Assembly (NCBI RefSeq): GCF_006228325.1
Contig: NZ_CP040231.1
Span: 1,375,001 to 1,439,000, forward strand
DNA length: 64,000 bases
Direction of reading: 5' to 3'
Source: Streptococcus sp. 1643
GTDB lineage: Bacteria; Bacillota; Bacilli; Lactobacillales; Streptococcaceae
Shown here: positions 53,110-63,139 of the stretch, piece after piece
How positions within the stretch are numbered: the stretch's first letter is position 1
Layout: each line of letters begins with the position of its first letter
Position numbers and translations under genes: made by a program
Notes under the pieces: generated by a model
Told to the model about the DNA's origin: nothing
Databases searched by the model: none
The model's input: the letters and a program-made list of their open reading frames with translations, nothing else

Positions 53110-53248
53110 GATATTTCTCACTGTAGTGGTATCCTAGATAAGAACTTTGATCTTATCTAGGACGGAATTTTTGAGACCTAAGGCTCAAAAATTAGGGATG
53201 AAATTCCGAAGGAAGTTGCTCCCGTCCGCACTACCTTCGAGAAATATC
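53110..53248. repeat. Nested palindromic element between psaA and tpx
   Basis: Outer arms GATATTTCTC (53110-53119) and GAGAAATATC (53239-53248), with GTAGTG/CACTAC inside them. Within lie a perfect 12-pair hairpin TCCTAGATAAGA/TCTTATCTAGGA (53132-53162), GGACGG/CCGTCC, and alternative pairs CGGAATTT/AAATTCCG and AATTTTTGAG/CTCAAAAATT. The whole 139 bases fold into a branched structure. I do not recognise BOX, RUP or SPRITE sequences in it. It is likely a small mobile repeat or a structured RNA. The rest of 52961-53375 shows no gene. Confidence 0.75.
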
Positions 53249-53375
53249 AAATAGACAACAAATCTGAAAAACGTCATTCTTACCGAATTGGCGTTTTTTT
53301 CACTTTCCAGTCAAATCATTGGAAAAATCTGACAATTCTCGGTAAAATAAAAGAAAAAAAGAATGGAGTAGTTTC

Positions 53376-53870
53376 ATGACCACTTTTCTCGGAAATCCTG
53401 TAACTTTTACAGGTAAACAACTGCAAGTCGGAGACAAGGCACTTGACTTTTCTCTTACGACAACCGATCTCTCTAAAAAAACGCTAGCTGACTTTGATGG
53501 GAAGAAAAAAGTCTTGAGTGTTGTCCCTTCTATCGATACTGGTATCTGCTCAACGCAAACACGTCGATTCAACCAAGAACTAGCTAACCTTGACAATACC
53601 GTCGTTCTTACTGTTTCTATGGACCTACCATTTGCCCAAGGACGCTGGTGCGGGGCTGAAGGCCTTGACAATGCCATCATGCTTTCAGACTATTTTGACC
53701 ATTCTTTCGGGCGCGATTATGCCCTCTTGATCAACGAATGGCATCTCCTTGCACGTGCTGTCTTTGTTCTCGATACTGACAATGTCATCCGTTACGTAGA
53801 ATACGTTGACAACATCAACACGGAACCAGACTTTGAAGCTGCTATTGCTGCAGTGAAAGAACTGGACTAA
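53376..53870 (+). CDS. tpx: Thiol peroxidase Tpx (PsaD)
   Basis: This 164-residue atypical 2-Cys peroxiredoxin has [15 protein letters not shown] (peroxidatic Cys about residue 58) and QGRWCGAEG (resolving Cys about 92), and ends with the usual [12 protein letters not shown]. It reduces H2O2 and alkyl peroxides with thioredoxin. The N-terminal [20 protein letters not shown] is as in streptococcal Tpx. It follows psaA with a gap of 415 bases, so joint transcription is possible but not proven. Confidence 0.96.
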   Translation: MTTFLGNPVTFTGKQLQVGDKALDFSLTTTDLSKKTLADFDGKKKVLSVVPSIDTGICSTQTRRFNQELANLDNTVVLTVSMDLPFAQGRWCGAEGLDNAIMLSDYFDHSFGRDYALLINEWHLLARAVFVLDTDNVIRYVEYVDNINTEPDFEAAIAAVKELD

Positions 53871-53953
53871 AATCAAAGCCATTAGGGTAGAAGGCTAGAG
53901 AAATCTAGCTTTTTTTGATATACTAGATGGAGAGAAAAGACAAGAGGAAACGA

Positions 53954-54604
53954 ATGACGCCAAATAAAGAAGACTACCTAAAATGTATTTATGAAATCGG
54001 TACGGAGATGCAGAAAATCACCAATAAGGAAATTGCTACCCGTATGCAAGTCTCTCCACCTGCCGTAACAGAGATGATCAAACGCATGAAAAGTGAAAAT
54101 CTCATCCTCAAGGATAAGGAGAATGGCTATCTATTGACAGATATTGGGCTCAAACTAGTCTCCGAACTCTATCGCAAACACCGGTTGATTGAGGTCTTTC
54201 TAGTTCACCATCTCGACTATACCAGTGACCAGATCCATGAGGAAGCTGAGGTCCTAGAGCACACTGTATCTGACCTCTTCGTAGAGAGACTGGATAAACT
54301 ACTGGGCTTCCCTAAAACCTGCCCCCACGGAGGAACCATCCCAGCTAAGGGAGAGCTCCTGGTCGAAATCAACAACCTACCTCTAGCAGATACCAAAGAA
54401 GCCGGTACCTATCTCCTGACTCGGGTTCACGATAGCTTTGATCTGCTCAAATACTTAGAAAAGCATGAAATTCATATCGGTGACCAAGTCCAAGTCAAGC
54501 AGTTTGATAATTTTTCCAATACCTTTACACTGGTCAACAAAGGTGAAGACCTCCAAGTTAGTATGGATATCGCCAAACAACTCTATGTCGAAAAAATCAA
54601 CTAA
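53954..54604 (+). CDS. psaR: DtxR/MntR-family manganese-responsive repressor PsaR
   Basis: This 216-residue regulator (MTPNKEDYLKCIYEIGTE) has the DtxR helix-turn-helix (about residues 20-55, ITNKEIATRMQVSPPAVTEM), the dimerisation and metal-binding helices with HRLIEVFLVHHL and HEEAEVLEH, and a C-terminal FeoA/SH3-like domain. It represses psaBCA in Mn2+. The ATG at 53954 follows AAGAGGAAACG; the upstream in-frame start at 53927 adds nine basic residues. Its length equals pneumococcal PsaR. Confidence 0.93.
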   Translation: MTPNKEDYLKCIYEIGTEMQKITNKEIATRMQVSPPAVTEMIKRMKSENLILKDKENGYLLTDIGLKLVSELYRKHRLIEVFLVHHLDYTSDQIHEEAEVLEHTVSDLFVERLDKLLGFPKTCPHGGTIPAKGELLVEINNLPLADTKEAGTYLLTRVHDSFDLLKYLEKHEIHIGDQVQVKQFDNFSNTFTLVNKGEDLQVSMDIAKQLYVEKIN

Positions 54605-54610
54605 GCCCTT

Positions 54611-54642
54611 ATCCTTGAAAGAAGTTCATTTCAGGGATTTTT
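54611..54642 (+). terminator. Terminator after psaR
   Basis: Arms ATCCTTGAAA and TTTCAGGGAT (one G-U or mismatch), then T-run. Confidence 0.8.
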
Positions 54643-54711
54643 TGTCATTTTAGTTGTAAGTCCCATTCATTTGGTGTAGAATGAAGCTAGATAAAAGAGG
54701 GAGGTCATCTT

Positions 54712-55125
54712 ATGAAAAAGCTCTTTAGAATCCATTTTGTAGCCATTGTACTCTGCGATTTGCTACTGTTGGTAACTTTCAGACCCCGATACGAACTTTC
54801 TTTGGAGAGAGGTCTGATTTTTTGCTTCATTTTCATCCTTACTCAGGGACTACTGCTGTCTCGCTTAGTCTTCCGACTCAAAAAACAGTTCTCTGAGATT
54901 TATCCTCAGATGAACAAAAAAATTCGCCTCTACTACTTAGGGATTCTCTCCGTTGACCTTCTATTATTTGTCTTTTTAGCCATCACTGACCCTCAATATT
55001 TCTACTCTCTTACTCCAGTCTTTACTTCCTGTCATTCTACTTTATACTATATAACGGCTAGCCACCTAAGAGAAAACTATCCCGACTTTTACAACAAACA
55101 CATCACCTTCTGGGAGTGTCTATAA
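54712..55125 (+). CDS. Small membrane protein, unrecognised
   Basis: This 137-residue protein has about four hydrophobic segments, the first MKKLFRIHFVAIVLCDLLLL. The ATG at 54712 follows GGGAGGTCATCTT. No family was recognised and no function is proposed. Its gene ends at the terminator shared with dtd. Confidence 0.75.
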   Translation: MKKLFRIHFVAIVLCDLLLLVTFRPRYELSLERGLIFCFIFILTQGLLLSRLVFRLKKQFSEIYPQMNKKIRLYYLGILSVDLLLFVFLAITDPQYFYSLTPVFTSCHSTLYYITASHLRENYPDFYNKHITFWECL

Positions 55126-55126
55126 A

Positions 55127-55155
55127 CAAAAACCAAGCCAGCTGGCTTGGTTTTC
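55127..55155. terminator. Bidirectional terminator between the small membrane protein and dtd
   Basis: Perfect palindrome AACCAAGCCAGCTGGCTTGG with flanking A and T residues. Confidence 0.88.
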
Positions 55156-55599
55156 TTATCTATTTTTAGTATCAAGAATGATGGTAACTGGCCCATCATT
55201 TACCAGCTCCACCTGCATATCCGCTCCAAAAATACCTGTCTGAACAGGGACTTCCTGAGCTAGCTTTTGGTTTAAAGCCTCATAGAAGGCAGCTGCCATA
55301 TCCGGCTTGGCTGCACCTGTAAAGGCTGGGCGATTGCCTTTCTTAGTATCCGCAAAGAGAGTAAACTGAGAAATAGAAAGGATTTCTCCTTCAATATCCT
55401 TGACTGACAGATTCATCTTGCCTTCTGCATCTGAAAAAATCCGCATATTGACAAGCTTTCTCACAGCATAGTCCAGATCTTCCTCCTGGTCATCTGGGCC
55501 AACACCGACCAACAATAAGAGACCTTGATTGATTTTTCCCTGAACCTGACCTTCGATATTCACTTGGGCTTTTTTAACCCGTTGGATAATGATTTTCAT
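55156..55599 (-). CDS. dtd: D-aminoacyl-tRNA deacylase
   Basis: This 147-residue enzyme removes D-amino acids from mischarged tRNA. Motifs [19 protein letters not shown] (about residues 77-95) and NDGPVTIIL (about 134-142, the cis-Gly-Pro motif) are intact. It follows relA by 29 bases on the same strand, an arrangement kept in many Firmicutes, so the two are probably co-transcribed. Confidence 0.96.
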   Translation of the reverse strand: MKIIIQRVKKAQVNIEGQVQGKINQGLLLLVGVGPDDQEEDLDYAVRKLVNMRIFSDAEGKMNLSVKDIEGEILSISQFTLFADTKKGNRPAFTGAAKPDMAAAFYEALNQKLAQEVPVQTGIFGADMQVELVNDGPVTIILDTKNR

Positions 55600-55628
55600 A
55601 ATAGCCTTTCTAGTGACTGAAGGAAGAA

Positions 55629-57845
55629 TTAGCCGTTGGTCCTTTTGACGGAGTAAACCTCTGGCACACTCTTAATCTTGTCCACGACTGTGGTCAGTGT
55701 AGAGAGGTTGGAAATACCAAATGAGACATGGATATTAGCAAATTTCATATCCTTAGTTGGTTGAGCATTAACGGTTGAGATATTCTTGGTCGTGTTTGAG
55801 AGAACTTGTAAAACATCATTTAAGAGCCCTGTACGGTTGAGACCATAGATATCGATGTGGGCAGTGTATTCCTTGCTTGAGAATTGATCTTCCCATTCCA
55901 CATCAAGGAGACGCTGCTCATAGTTTTCTTGGGCACGGAGATTCATACAGTCCACACGGTGAATAGCTACACCGCGTCCCTTAGTGATGTAGCCGACAAT
56001 GTCGTCACCCGGAACTGGATTGCAACACTTGGCAATCCGAACTAGGAGACCTGAAGCACCTTCAATGACCACACCACCCTCATGCTTGACCTTGAGGGTT
56101 TCTTTGTTTTCGACCTTAACTTCGCCACCTTTGACAAGTTCTTCTGCCTCCGCTTTGGCCTTGGCACGCTCTTCCTCACGACGTTCCTTTTCGGTCAATC
56201 GGTTAAAGACGGTAATCGCACCGATTTCTCCAAAACCAATGGCTGCGTAGAGAGCCTCCTCTGTCTTGTAGCTGGTCTTTTGAAGGACCTCATCCATATG
56301 GCGCTTGTCCATAAACTTATTAGCCACATAACCGTTTTCTTGGAATTGAGCCATCAACATTTCACGGCCCTTGTTAACGGATAATTCCTTGTCTTGATTT
56401 TTAAAGAACTGACGAATCTTGTTGCGCGCCTTGCTGGTCTTGACCATGTTGAGCCAGTCACGACTCGGACCAAAGGAGTTGGGATTGGTGATAATTTCAA
56501 CCTGATCCCCTGTCTTGAGCTTGGTTGTCAGTGGAACCATACGGCCATTGACCTTGGCACCAGTCGCTTTTTCACCGACTTTGGTATGGATTTCATAGGC
56601 AAAGTCAATCGGTCCTGAATCTTTTGGAAGGGAGCGAACCGCACCATCTGGAGTAAAGACGTAAATCTCCTCCGCCAGATAGTTTTCTTTAACAGAGTCC
56701 ACAAATTCCTTGGCATCATCAGCCTGGTCTTGGAGCTCCATCATCTCCTTGATCCAGTTCATCCCAATAGCAGATTCCTTGCTGTTGACCTGCCCTTTAA
56801 TGCCTTTCTTATAAGCCCAGTGAGCCGCAACCCCGTACTCAGCCACTTCGTGCATTTCCTTGGTCCGAATCTGGAACTCAATCGGCCCTTTTGGCCCATA
56901 AACAGTTGTATGGATAGACTGGTAACCATTGGCCTTACGATTGGCGATATAGTCTTTGAAGCGGCCTGGCATAGGTTTCCAAAGTTCATGCACATAACCC
57001 AGCATAGCATAGACATCACTCTGGGTATCTAAGATACAGCGAATGGCAATCAGGTCATAAATTTCCTCAAAGCGTTTCTTCTTATCCTGCATCTTGCGGT
57101 AGATCGAATAGATATGCTTAGGACGACCATAGATTTTTCCTTTGAGATTTCTTTCTGTAGCGTACTCTTCCAACTTGGTTACAACTTCATCGACCAAAGC
57201 CTCACGTTCTCTGCGTTTTTCCTTCATCATGTGGGTGATCTTGTAAAACTCAGTTGGATTGAGATAACGGAAAGATAGATCTTCCAACTCCCACTTGACA
57301 CTGGAAATCCCTAGACGATGAGCAAGTGGTGCATAAATTTCCATGGTTTCTCTGGAGATACGCTCTTGCTTATCCTTTCGAAGGTGTTTGAGAGTCCGCA
57401 TATTGTGCAAACGGTCCGATAATTTAACCAAGATAACACGGATATCCTCTGACATGGCCATAAGCATCTTGCGGTGATTTTCAGCCAATTGTTCCTCGAG
57501 TGATTTGTACTCAACCTTACCAAGCTTGGTCACCCCATCAACGATAATCCGAACATCATGACCGAACTCTCTCTCCAAATCATCCAGTGTCGCATCTGTA
57601 TCCTCAACCACATCATGCAAAAAACCGCAGGCAACCGTCACGGCATCTAGCTTGAGTTTAGCTAAAATCCCTGCCACCTGAATGGGATGAATAATATAGG
57701 GCTCACCTGATTTCCGAAACTGCCCACTATGACAGTCAACTGCGTAAATCAATGCTTTTTGTACAAAAGCAACGTCTTCCTTTGTTAAATATTCTCTCGT
57801 TAAAGCGACTACCTGATCGCCCGTCAAATTCACTTCTTTCGGCAT
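55629..57845 (-). CDS. relA: Bifunctional (p)ppGpp synthetase/hydrolase RelA/Rsh
   Basis: This 738-residue long-RSH enzyme has an HD hydrolase domain ([13 protein letters not shown], about residues 77-89), a synthetase domain with [20 protein letters not shown] (about 251-270), a TGS domain, a helical domain, a zinc-finger-like segment [14 protein letters not shown], and a C-terminal ACT domain. Both catalytic sites look intact, so it can make and break (p)ppGpp. It answers amino-acid starvation through the ribosome. It precedes dtd. Confidence 0.96.
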   Translation of the reverse strand: MPKEVNLTGDQVVALTREYLTKEDVAFVQKALIYAVDCHSGQFRKSGEPYIIHPIQVAGILAKLKLDAVTVACGFLHDVVEDTDATLDDLEREFGHDVRIIVDGVTKLGKVEYKSLEEQLAENHRKMLMAMSEDIRVILVKLSDRLHNMRTLKHLRKDKQERISRETMEIYAPLAHRLGISSVKWELEDLSFRYLNPTEFYKITHMMKEKRREREALVDEVVTKLEEYATERNLKGKIYGRPKHIYSIYRKMQDKKKRFEEIYDLIAIRCILDTQSDVYAMLGYVHELWKPMPGRFKDYIANRKANGYQSIHTTVYGPKGPIEFQIRTKEMHEVAEYGVAAHWAYKKGIKGQVNSKESAIGMNWIKEMMELQDQADDAKEFVDSVKENYLAEEIYVFTPDGAVRSLPKDSGPIDFAYEIHTKVGEKATGAKVNGRMVPLTTKLKTGDQVEIITNPNSFGPSRDWLNMVKTSKARNKIRQFFKNQDKELSVNKGREMLMAQFQENGYVANKFMDKRHMDEVLQKTSYKTEEALYAAIGFGEIGAITVFNRLTEKERREEERAKAKAEAEELVKGGEVKVENKETLKVKHEGGVVIEGASGLLVRIAKCCNPVPGDDIVGYITKGRGVAIHRVDCMNLRAQENYEQRLLDVEWEDQFSSKEYTAHIDIYGLNRTGLLNDVLQVLSNTTKNISTVNAQPTKDMKFANIHVSFGISNLSTLTTVVDKIKSVPEVYSVKRTNG

Positions 57846-57933
57846 CTATACTCTCCAATTCTTCCTACCATTTTATCACTTTTTTAAGGATATGAAAACT
57901 AGAAAAGCCTGTTTTTATGCCAATACCAATCAT

Positions 57934-57969
57934 TAAAAAAACACTGCCAGATTTCTCTAGCAGTGTTTT
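57934..57969 (-). terminator. Terminator after msmK
   Basis: Minus-strand arms AAAACACTGC and GCAGTGTTTT, then T-run. Confidence 0.88.
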
Positions 57970-57983
57970 GACATTTCATTTGC

Positions 57984-59114
57984 TTAGTAGACAGTTTTTT
58001 CAGTTTCTACGTCGAAGAAGTGTGCTTTGTTCAAGTCAAATCCAAGTTCAACTGTTGCACCTGTTTGCAAGTAGTCACGAGCATCCACTTTTGCAACAAA
58101 TTCGTCTTTACCAACTTGGCAGTAAAGGTGAGATTCTGAACCAAGCAATTCTGATACGGAGATAGTAGCTTTGACAACTGACTCTGGGAATGTTTCAAGG
58201 AAAGCAGGTTCTGCATTCACATCTTCTGGACGGATACCGAAGATCAATTCTTTTCCTTCGTAGCCTTTGTCACGAAGAACTTTCAAAGCACCTTCTGGCA
58301 CTTTCAAGCGGAAACCGTCAGAAACAATTTCACCACCAACCAATTTCACATTGATGAAGTTCATAGCTGGGCTTCCGATAAATCCTGCAACGAACTTGTT
58401 AACTGGATTTTTGTAAACTTCTTGAGGGGTACCGATTTGTTCTACACGTCCGATAGTACCTGTACCAGCAGGGTTCTTAGTAGCTGACATGATAACGATA
58501 CGGTCTGCCAATGTCATCGCTTCTGTTTGGTCGTGAGTTACGTAGATGGTTGTAGCACCGATACGACGGTGGATCTTCGCAATTTCAGCACGCATAGATA
58601 CACGAAGTTTGGCATCCAAGTTTGACAAAGGTTCGTCCATCAAGAATACTTTTGCATCACGGACAATGGCACGACCCATGGCAACACGTTGACGTTGACC
58701 ACCAGAAAGGTCAGCAGGTTTACGATCCAAGAACTCTTTCAAGCCAAGGATTGCTGCAGCTTCTTGCACACGTTTGTCGATGTCTTCCTTGCTGTATTTA
58801 CGCAATTTCAAACCGAAAGCCATGTTGTCATATACAGTCATGTGTGGGTAAAGAGCGTAGTTTTGGAATACCATGGCGATGTCACGGTCTTTTGGAGCTA
58901 CGTCGTTGACAACCACGCCATCGATAGATGCAGTACCTTCTGTGATATCTTCAAGACCAGCAATCATACGAAGAGTTGTTGATTTACCACATCCTGAAGG
59001 ACCTACGAAAACGATAAATTCTTTGTCTTTGATGTCCAAGTTGAAGTCTTCAACTGAGTAGTGTTCGCTGTTTGGATATTTTTTGTAAATGTTTTTAAGA
59101 TTTAATTCTACCAT
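57984..59114 (-). CDS. msmK: Multi-sugar ABC importer ATPase MsmK (UgpC type)
   Basis: This 376-residue ATPase has Walker [10 protein letters not shown] (about residues 38-46), LSGGQRQR (about 135-142), Walker [14 protein letters not shown] and a C-terminal TOBE/regulatory domain (about 240-376). In streptococci MsmK is the shared energiser of several carbohydrate importers whose own operons lack an ATPase. No sugar permease gene adjoins here, fitting that role. A likely cre site lies just upstream (59156-59169). Terminator at 57934. Confidence 0.95.
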   Translation of the reverse strand: MVELNLKNIYKKYPNSEHYSVEDFNLDIKDKEFIVFVGPSGCGKSTTLRMIAGLEDITEGTASIDGVVVNDVAPKDRDIAMVFQNYALYPHMTVYDNMAFGLKLRKYSKEDIDKRVQEAAAILGLKEFLDRKPADLSGGQRQRVAMGRAIVRDAKVFLMDEPLSNLDAKLRVSMRAEIAKIHRRIGATTIYVTHDQTEAMTLADRIVIMSATKNPAGTGTIGRVEQIGTPQEVYKNPVNKFVAGFIGSPAMNFINVKLVGGEIVSDGFRLKVPEGALKVLRDKGYEGKELIFGIRPEDVNAEPAFLETFPESVVKATISVSELLGSESHLYCQVGKDEFVAKVDARDYLQTGATVELGFDLNKAHFFDVETEKTVY

Positions 59115-59147
59115 CGAGGTGAACTCCTTTTGTCTTTTGATAGTTTT

Positions 59148-59169
59148 ATTATAGATGAAAACGCTTTAC
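59148..59169 (-). promoter_or_regulatory. msmK promoter with catabolite-response element (cre)
   Basis: Minus-strand -10 TATAAT is at 59148-59153. A cre-like TGAAAACGCTTTAC (59156-59169, plus-strand reading; consensus TGWAARCGYTWNCW fits except the last base) lies just upstream of it, inside the core promoter. CcpA binding there should repress msmK when preferred sugar is plentiful. Inference from consensus and gene role. Confidence 0.7.
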
Positions 59170-59227
59170 TTTTCTATGGCAAGATGACCAAAAAAATAAA
59201 AAAGTTCTGTGCAACTTGCACAAAACT

Positions 59228-60097
59228 TTAAAGAATATCTGGTAAAATCAACTGATAACACAAGGTCAGGTCGGTCAATTCCTTCAACTGAAGCCCTGTC
59301 AATTCTTCCCATCTATCAATCTTGTATTGGAGAGAATTGCGATGTAGATAGAGTTGCTGGGCTGTTTTAGTTAGGACAGCACTATTTTCCCAGAGAGAAA
59401 GAATGATTTCCTGAATCTGGTCCTGATCCAAGATCATCTGGTGCAGGCATTCCTTGGTTACCTTCAGGTCTACTAGTCTTTCTCCCATACTCCAAAGATA
59501 GAGCTGTGAAAAGGTATGTACACCTTGATGCCCCTGACGCCACCAAGTCTTAAACAAATCTCGCTCCGCTTTGATCAAGTCTGATAGGGCTTGAGGGCCT
59601 GTCTGAGGCCAAACCTGGCCTAACATGATCGACAGACGAAGACCAAAGTCATACTCAACCGCTTCAATCGTATCAGATAAGATTGAGCGAACAGAGGTGT
59701 ACTTATCTTGTTGAAGCACAAATACATAATCCTGAGCCCCCACTTGTAGCACTGTTTGGAAGTTGGGAAAAAGAGTCCGCATCATGTCTAGCCAAGAGGC
59801 TAGATTTTCCTGTTGGAAATAGGAAAGATGACAATAAACCAGCTGAATTTTTTTAAATGTTTGCGGTGCCTGCCCCTTCCCCTCGATCAGATAGGGATAC
59901 CAAGGATTGAGCGAATGAGCCTGCTCCTGCTGGGTCAAAAGGGCAACCAGCTGCTTTTCACGCTCGCTGAGCCCAGCTTCCTCCAGTAAAATCCACTGCT
60001 GAGAAGCTAAAGGGAGAGTGAGATAGCCTGGTTTCTCAATCGGCTGATCTGAAATCTGAGCTTCAGGAAACCAGTCTTGTAATTCCTTTGCAATCAT
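59228..60097 (-). CDS. PucR/CdaR-type HTH regulator
   Basis: This 289-residue protein ends in the PucR-type helix-turn-helix: ALTKTAQQLYLHRNSLQYK-like segment (VLTKTAQQLYLHRNSLQYKI, about residues 239-258), then the DRWEELTGL follow-on. The N-terminal 200 residues show no clear domain. It starts three bases after mrnC, in the same run, with GGAGGG as ribosome site. Its target is unknown; it is between msmK and cysS-mrnC. Confidence 0.8.
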   Translation of the reverse strand: MIAKELQDWFPEAQISDQPIEKPGYLTLPLASQQWILLEEAGLSEREKQLVALLTQQEQAHSLNPWYPYLIEGKGQAPQTFKKIQLVYCHLSYFQQENLASWLDMMRTLFPNFQTVLQVGAQDYVFVLQQDKYTSVRSILSDTIEAVEYDFGLRLSIMLGQVWPQTGPQALSDLIKAERDLFKTWWRQGHQGVHTFSQLYLWSMGERLVDLKVTKECLHQMILDQDQIQEIILSLWENSAVLTKTAQQLYLHRNSLQYKIDRWEELTGLQLKELTDLTLCYQLILPDIL

Positions 60098-60100
60098 GTC

Positions 60101-60487
60101 CTAGCCCTCCACTTTTTGGATGCACCAAGAAATTATGGTCTCTAGACGCTCCACATTTTCAGTCAGATGGAGATAGCCCATCACTGCTTCAAAACCTGTA
60201 GACATGCGGTAGGTCACCACATCAGCATTTTTAGCCTTTGTGTGGCTATTGGTATTGCGACCACGTTTGTAGATTTCTTCTTCTTTTTCCGTCAGAACTT
60301 GCTCTTCCAACATGAGGGCAATCAAACGAGCCTGAGCCTTGGCTGACACATACTTAGTCGCCTCTTGGTGGAGTTTATTGGGTTTGGTCATGCCTTTAAG
60401 GATGAGATGGCGACGGATATACATGGAGTAAACTGCATCTCCCTCAAAAGCTAGCGCAATCCCGTTAATGAGATTGACATCAATCAC
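60101..60487 (-). CDS. mrnC: Mini-ribonuclease III (MrnC)
   Basis: This 128-residue protein is the catalytic RNase III domain without a dsRNA-binding domain. NGIALAFEGDAVYSMYIRRH (about residues 8-27) holds the metal-binding Glu/Asp, and EAVMGYLHL (about 102-110) holds the second acidic site. It matures 23S rRNA ends in Firmicutes. It overlaps cysS by eight bases, the usual cysS-mrnC order. Confidence 0.94.
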   Translation of the reverse strand: MIDVNLINGIALAFEGDAVYSMYIRRHLILKGMTKPNKLHQEATKYVSAKAQARLIALMLEEQVLTEKEEEIYKRGRNTNSHTKAKNADVVTYRMSTGFEAVMGYLHLTENVERLETIISWCIQKVEG

Positions 60488-61823
60488 GAGTCCACCTCAC
60501 TCCATCCTTGGTGTCAAGGAGCTTAATTCCTTGAGCCGCTAATTGATCACGGATTTGGTCTGCTGTCGCAAAGTCACGATTAGCACGCGCTTCTTGACGC
60601 TTTTGGATCAAGGCTTCAATGTCTGCATCCAAATCTTCCTCGACAAAGACAATCCCAAAAACCTCCAACATATCTGCAAGAGCTTGCTTAACACTTGCAT
60701 CATAGTTGCCTGAGTTGATCCATTTGGCCATTTCAAAGACAACTGTGATTCCGTTAGCAGCGTTAAAATCTTCATCCATAGCTGCTGCAAACTTGTCTTT
60801 AAAGGCTTGTAACTCTTGAATATCTACAGTCCCAGAAAATGGTTGCTCATAAGTGTTTTTTAGATACTTAAGATTGGTCTCGGCATCACGCACTGCTTTT
60901 TCCGTAAAGTTGATAGGTTTACGGTAATGCTGAGTGGCAAAGAAGAAACGCAACACTTGCCCATCAAGAGTTTTAAGGGCATCGTGTACGGTTATAAAGT
61001 TGCCCAAGGACTTGGACATCTTGACATTGTCGATATTGACAAAGCCATTATGCATCCAGTAGTTAGCAAAAGTCTTGCCTGTTTTTGCTTCTGACTGGGC
61101 AATTTCGTTGGTATGGTGAGGAAACTCCAAATCAGCTCCACCACCGTGGATATCAATGGTATCTCCCAAAATCTCTGTTGACATGACCGAACACTCGATA
61201 TGCCAGCCCGGACGACCAGGTCCCCAAGGACTGTCCCAAGAAATCTCGCCTGGTTTTACAGCTTTCCAAAGGGCAAAGTCTACAGGATTTTCCTTGCGAG
61301 CCGTTTCTTCATCGGTACGACCTGATGCACCTAGCTCCAAATCTTCCAAGGTTTTGTTAGCCAACTTAGCATAGTTATGGGATTTTTCCACTCGGAAGTA
61401 AACATCTCCTTGACTCTCGTAGGCATAACCTTTTTCAATCAAGTCTTCCACAAAACGAATGATGTCAGCCATAAACTCTACTACACGCGGATGACGAGTC
61501 GCAGGTTTCACGCCCAAAGCCGTCACATCCTCACGAAAGGCAGCGATGTACTTGTCCGCAACCTCCAGAGGCGTGATACCTTCTTCCTTGGCACGGTTGA
61601 TAATCTTATCGTCTACATCCGTGAAATTGGAAATATAGGCAACTTCGTAGCCACGGTATTCGAAATAACGACGAATGGTATCAAAAGCTACTGTTGAGCG
61701 GGCATTGCCGACATGGATATAGTTGTATACAGTTGGCCCACAGACATACATCTTAACCTTGCCGTCCTCAATAGGTACAAATTCTCGCAAATCACGAGAC
61801 ATGGTGTCATAAATTTTAATCAT
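60480..61823 (-). CDS. cysS: Cysteinyl-tRNA synthetase
   Basis: This 447-residue class I synthetase has the zinc-site Cys in YVCGPTVYNYIHVGNARS (Cys about residue 28; the HIGH-like motif is HVGN), ECSVMSTEI (second zinc Cys about 209), and KMSKSLGNF (about 266-274, ATP site). It charges tRNA-Cys. The ATG at 61823 is chosen behind GGGAGTGGACCGC; a GTG three codons upstream lies too near that site. It is coupled to mrnC. No T-box is seen. Confidence 0.97.
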   Translation of the reverse strand: MIKIYDTMSRDLREFVPIEDGKVKMYVCGPTVYNYIHVGNARSTVAFDTIRRYFEYRGYEVAYISNFTDVDDKIINRAKEEGITPLEVADKYIAAFREDVTALGVKPATRHPRVVEFMADIIRFVEDLIEKGYAYESQGDVYFRVEKSHNYAKLANKTLEDLELGASGRTDEETARKENPVDFALWKAVKPGEISWDSPWGPGRPGWHIECSVMSTEILGDTIDIHGGGADLEFPHHTNEIAQSEAKTGKTFANYWMHNGFVNIDNVKMSKSLGNFITVHDALKTLDGQVLRFFFATQHYRKPINFTEKAVRDAETNLKYLKNTYEQPFSGTVDIQELQAFKDKFAAAMDEDFNAANGITVVFEMAKWINSGNYDASVKQALADMLEVFGIVFVEEDLDADIEALIQKRQEARANRDFATADQIRDQLAAQGIKLLDTKDGVRWTRD

Positions 61824-61840
61824 GCGGTCCACTCCCTTCT

Positions 61841-62362
61841 CTATTTCTGACTTTTTCGGCTGAAAACCAGCTCTGCAAAAGGGCCAAATTGTCTGAGGCT
61901 ATCCAGTTGGTAAAAGCGCTGCCCTTCCTCTTGAGTAAAGAGGGGAACCCCCTTTCCTAGGATAAGGGGCGCTATCTGAATAATGAGGTGGTCGAAAAGA
62001 TCCGCATCCAAGAGCGGTCCTACCAAGGAATTACCACCAATCACAAAGACATTTTTGCCTTTGTCAATCTGTTGAACAAAGTCCACCACATCCCCAGCTA
62101 CTGGCTGGTAATTGCTGACAGGCAGGTGCCTATCATGTGTAAAGACATAGTTTTCCGTAGCTTGATAAAAACTTTCTACATCTTGCAAATCTTGGATTTC
62201 CTCAAAGGTCCGCTTGCCCATGATGGTGATATCCATTTGCCTGTAAAAGTCATCATAGCCTGTATCCTCTACAGAACCAAGCTGATGCAGCCAGTCTATC
62301 CTGTGCTGGCTGTCTGCCAAGTAGCCATCCATGGTGATACAGCCGTAAAAATATACTGCCAT
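61841..62362 (-). CDS. RibD C-terminal/dihydrofolate-reductase-like protein
   Basis: This 173-residue protein has the RibD-C/DHFR fold pattern: VYFYGCITMDGYLAD at the N-terminus, then TIMGKRTFEEIQ (about 46-57) and FVIGGNSLVGPLLD (NADP site region, about 116-129). Such proteins are NADPH-dependent reductases of unknown substrate. It lies 17 bases upstream of cysS in the same strand run. Confidence 0.85.
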   Translation of the reverse strand: MAVYFYGCITMDGYLADSQHRIDWLHQLGSVEDTGYDDFYRQMDITIMGKRTFEEIQDLQDVESFYQATENYVFTHDRHLPVSNYQPVAGDVVDFVQQIDKGKNVFVIGGNSLVGPLLDADLFDHLIIQIAPLILGKGVPLFTQEEGQRFYQLDSLRQFGPFAELVFSRKSQK

Positions 62363-62370
62363 TCTTGTAG

Positions 62371-63135
62371 TTACCTTTCTAGTTCCTTGGCTATTATCAA
62401 AGCGATAGTGAAAAAAGTCATGGCATCAGCTGTCCGCTCTTCATGACGGGCATCCCAGGCTCGGTTATGATGATCCACATAGTCAGCTGTGTAGAAGAAC
62501 TGATAGACTTTACTCTTGCGAAATTGACTCCAAGCCATGATAGCTGAAGCTTCCATGTCCACCACTTGAGCTCCAGCAGCCAAGCGACGCTTGACCTTAT
62601 CGGCTGCTTCACGATAGAAAGCATCTGTGGTCCAAGCCTTTGTTCGAATGTGCTCAATACCAGATTTGTTCAAAGCTTCTTCCATGGTTAAGAGTAGAGT
62701 TTCATCATAAGCTATCTCATCACTAGCAGGAGCGTAATGGTAACTTGTACCTTCATCACGTAGAGCTGAACTTGGTAGGATAATCTTATCTGCCTGAATA
62801 GACTGATCTAGAACTCCGCAAGAACCCAACACAATAAAGTTCTTAAATCCTCTTGCTTTGAGTTCTTCTAAGAGTCCAACAACCATCGGGGCTCCAATCG
62901 TAGCTATAGCAACTGCTACCTTACTCCCATCTTTTTCATAGATATACCATGGAAATCTACCATTTAGATTGGTTAGATAGCCACCTTCATAAACATCTAC
63001 AAACTGCTTTACTCGTTCAACGATTTCTCCATTAAAAGATAAAATAATCGTGTCACAGATTTCTCCACCACCACGAATACTTCGATCAGTTGGTTCGATA
63101 ACCGCAGGTACATTTTCGAATTCTTCTAATAGCAT
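62371..63135 (-). CDS. Nucleoside phosphorylase-family protein
   Basis: This 254-residue protein belongs to the PNP/UDP phosphorylase fold: FIVLGSCGVLDQSI, KIILPSSALRDEGTSYHY and VVDMEASAIMAW (with the substrate-binding Met-Glu) are seen. Reaction: nucleoside plus phosphate to base plus ribose-1-phosphate; base preference is not clear. The start at 63135 (MLLEEF) avoids overlap with the GNAT gene; an ATG at 63153 is possible but overlaps it by 14 bases without a clear ribosome site. Confidence 0.87.
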   Translation of the reverse strand: MLLEEFENVPAVIEPTDRSIRGGGEICDTIILSFNGEIVERVKQFVDVYEGGYLTNLNGRFPWYIYEKDGSKVAVAIATIGAPMVVGLLEELKARGFKNFIVLGSCGVLDQSIQADKIILPSSALRDEGTSYHYAPASDEIAYDETLLLTMEEALNKSGIEHIRTKAWTTDAFYREAADKVKRRLAAGAQVVDMEASAIMAWSQFRKSKVYQFFYTADYVDHHNRAWDARHEERTADAMTFFTIALIIAKELER

Positions 63136-63139
63136 TTTT

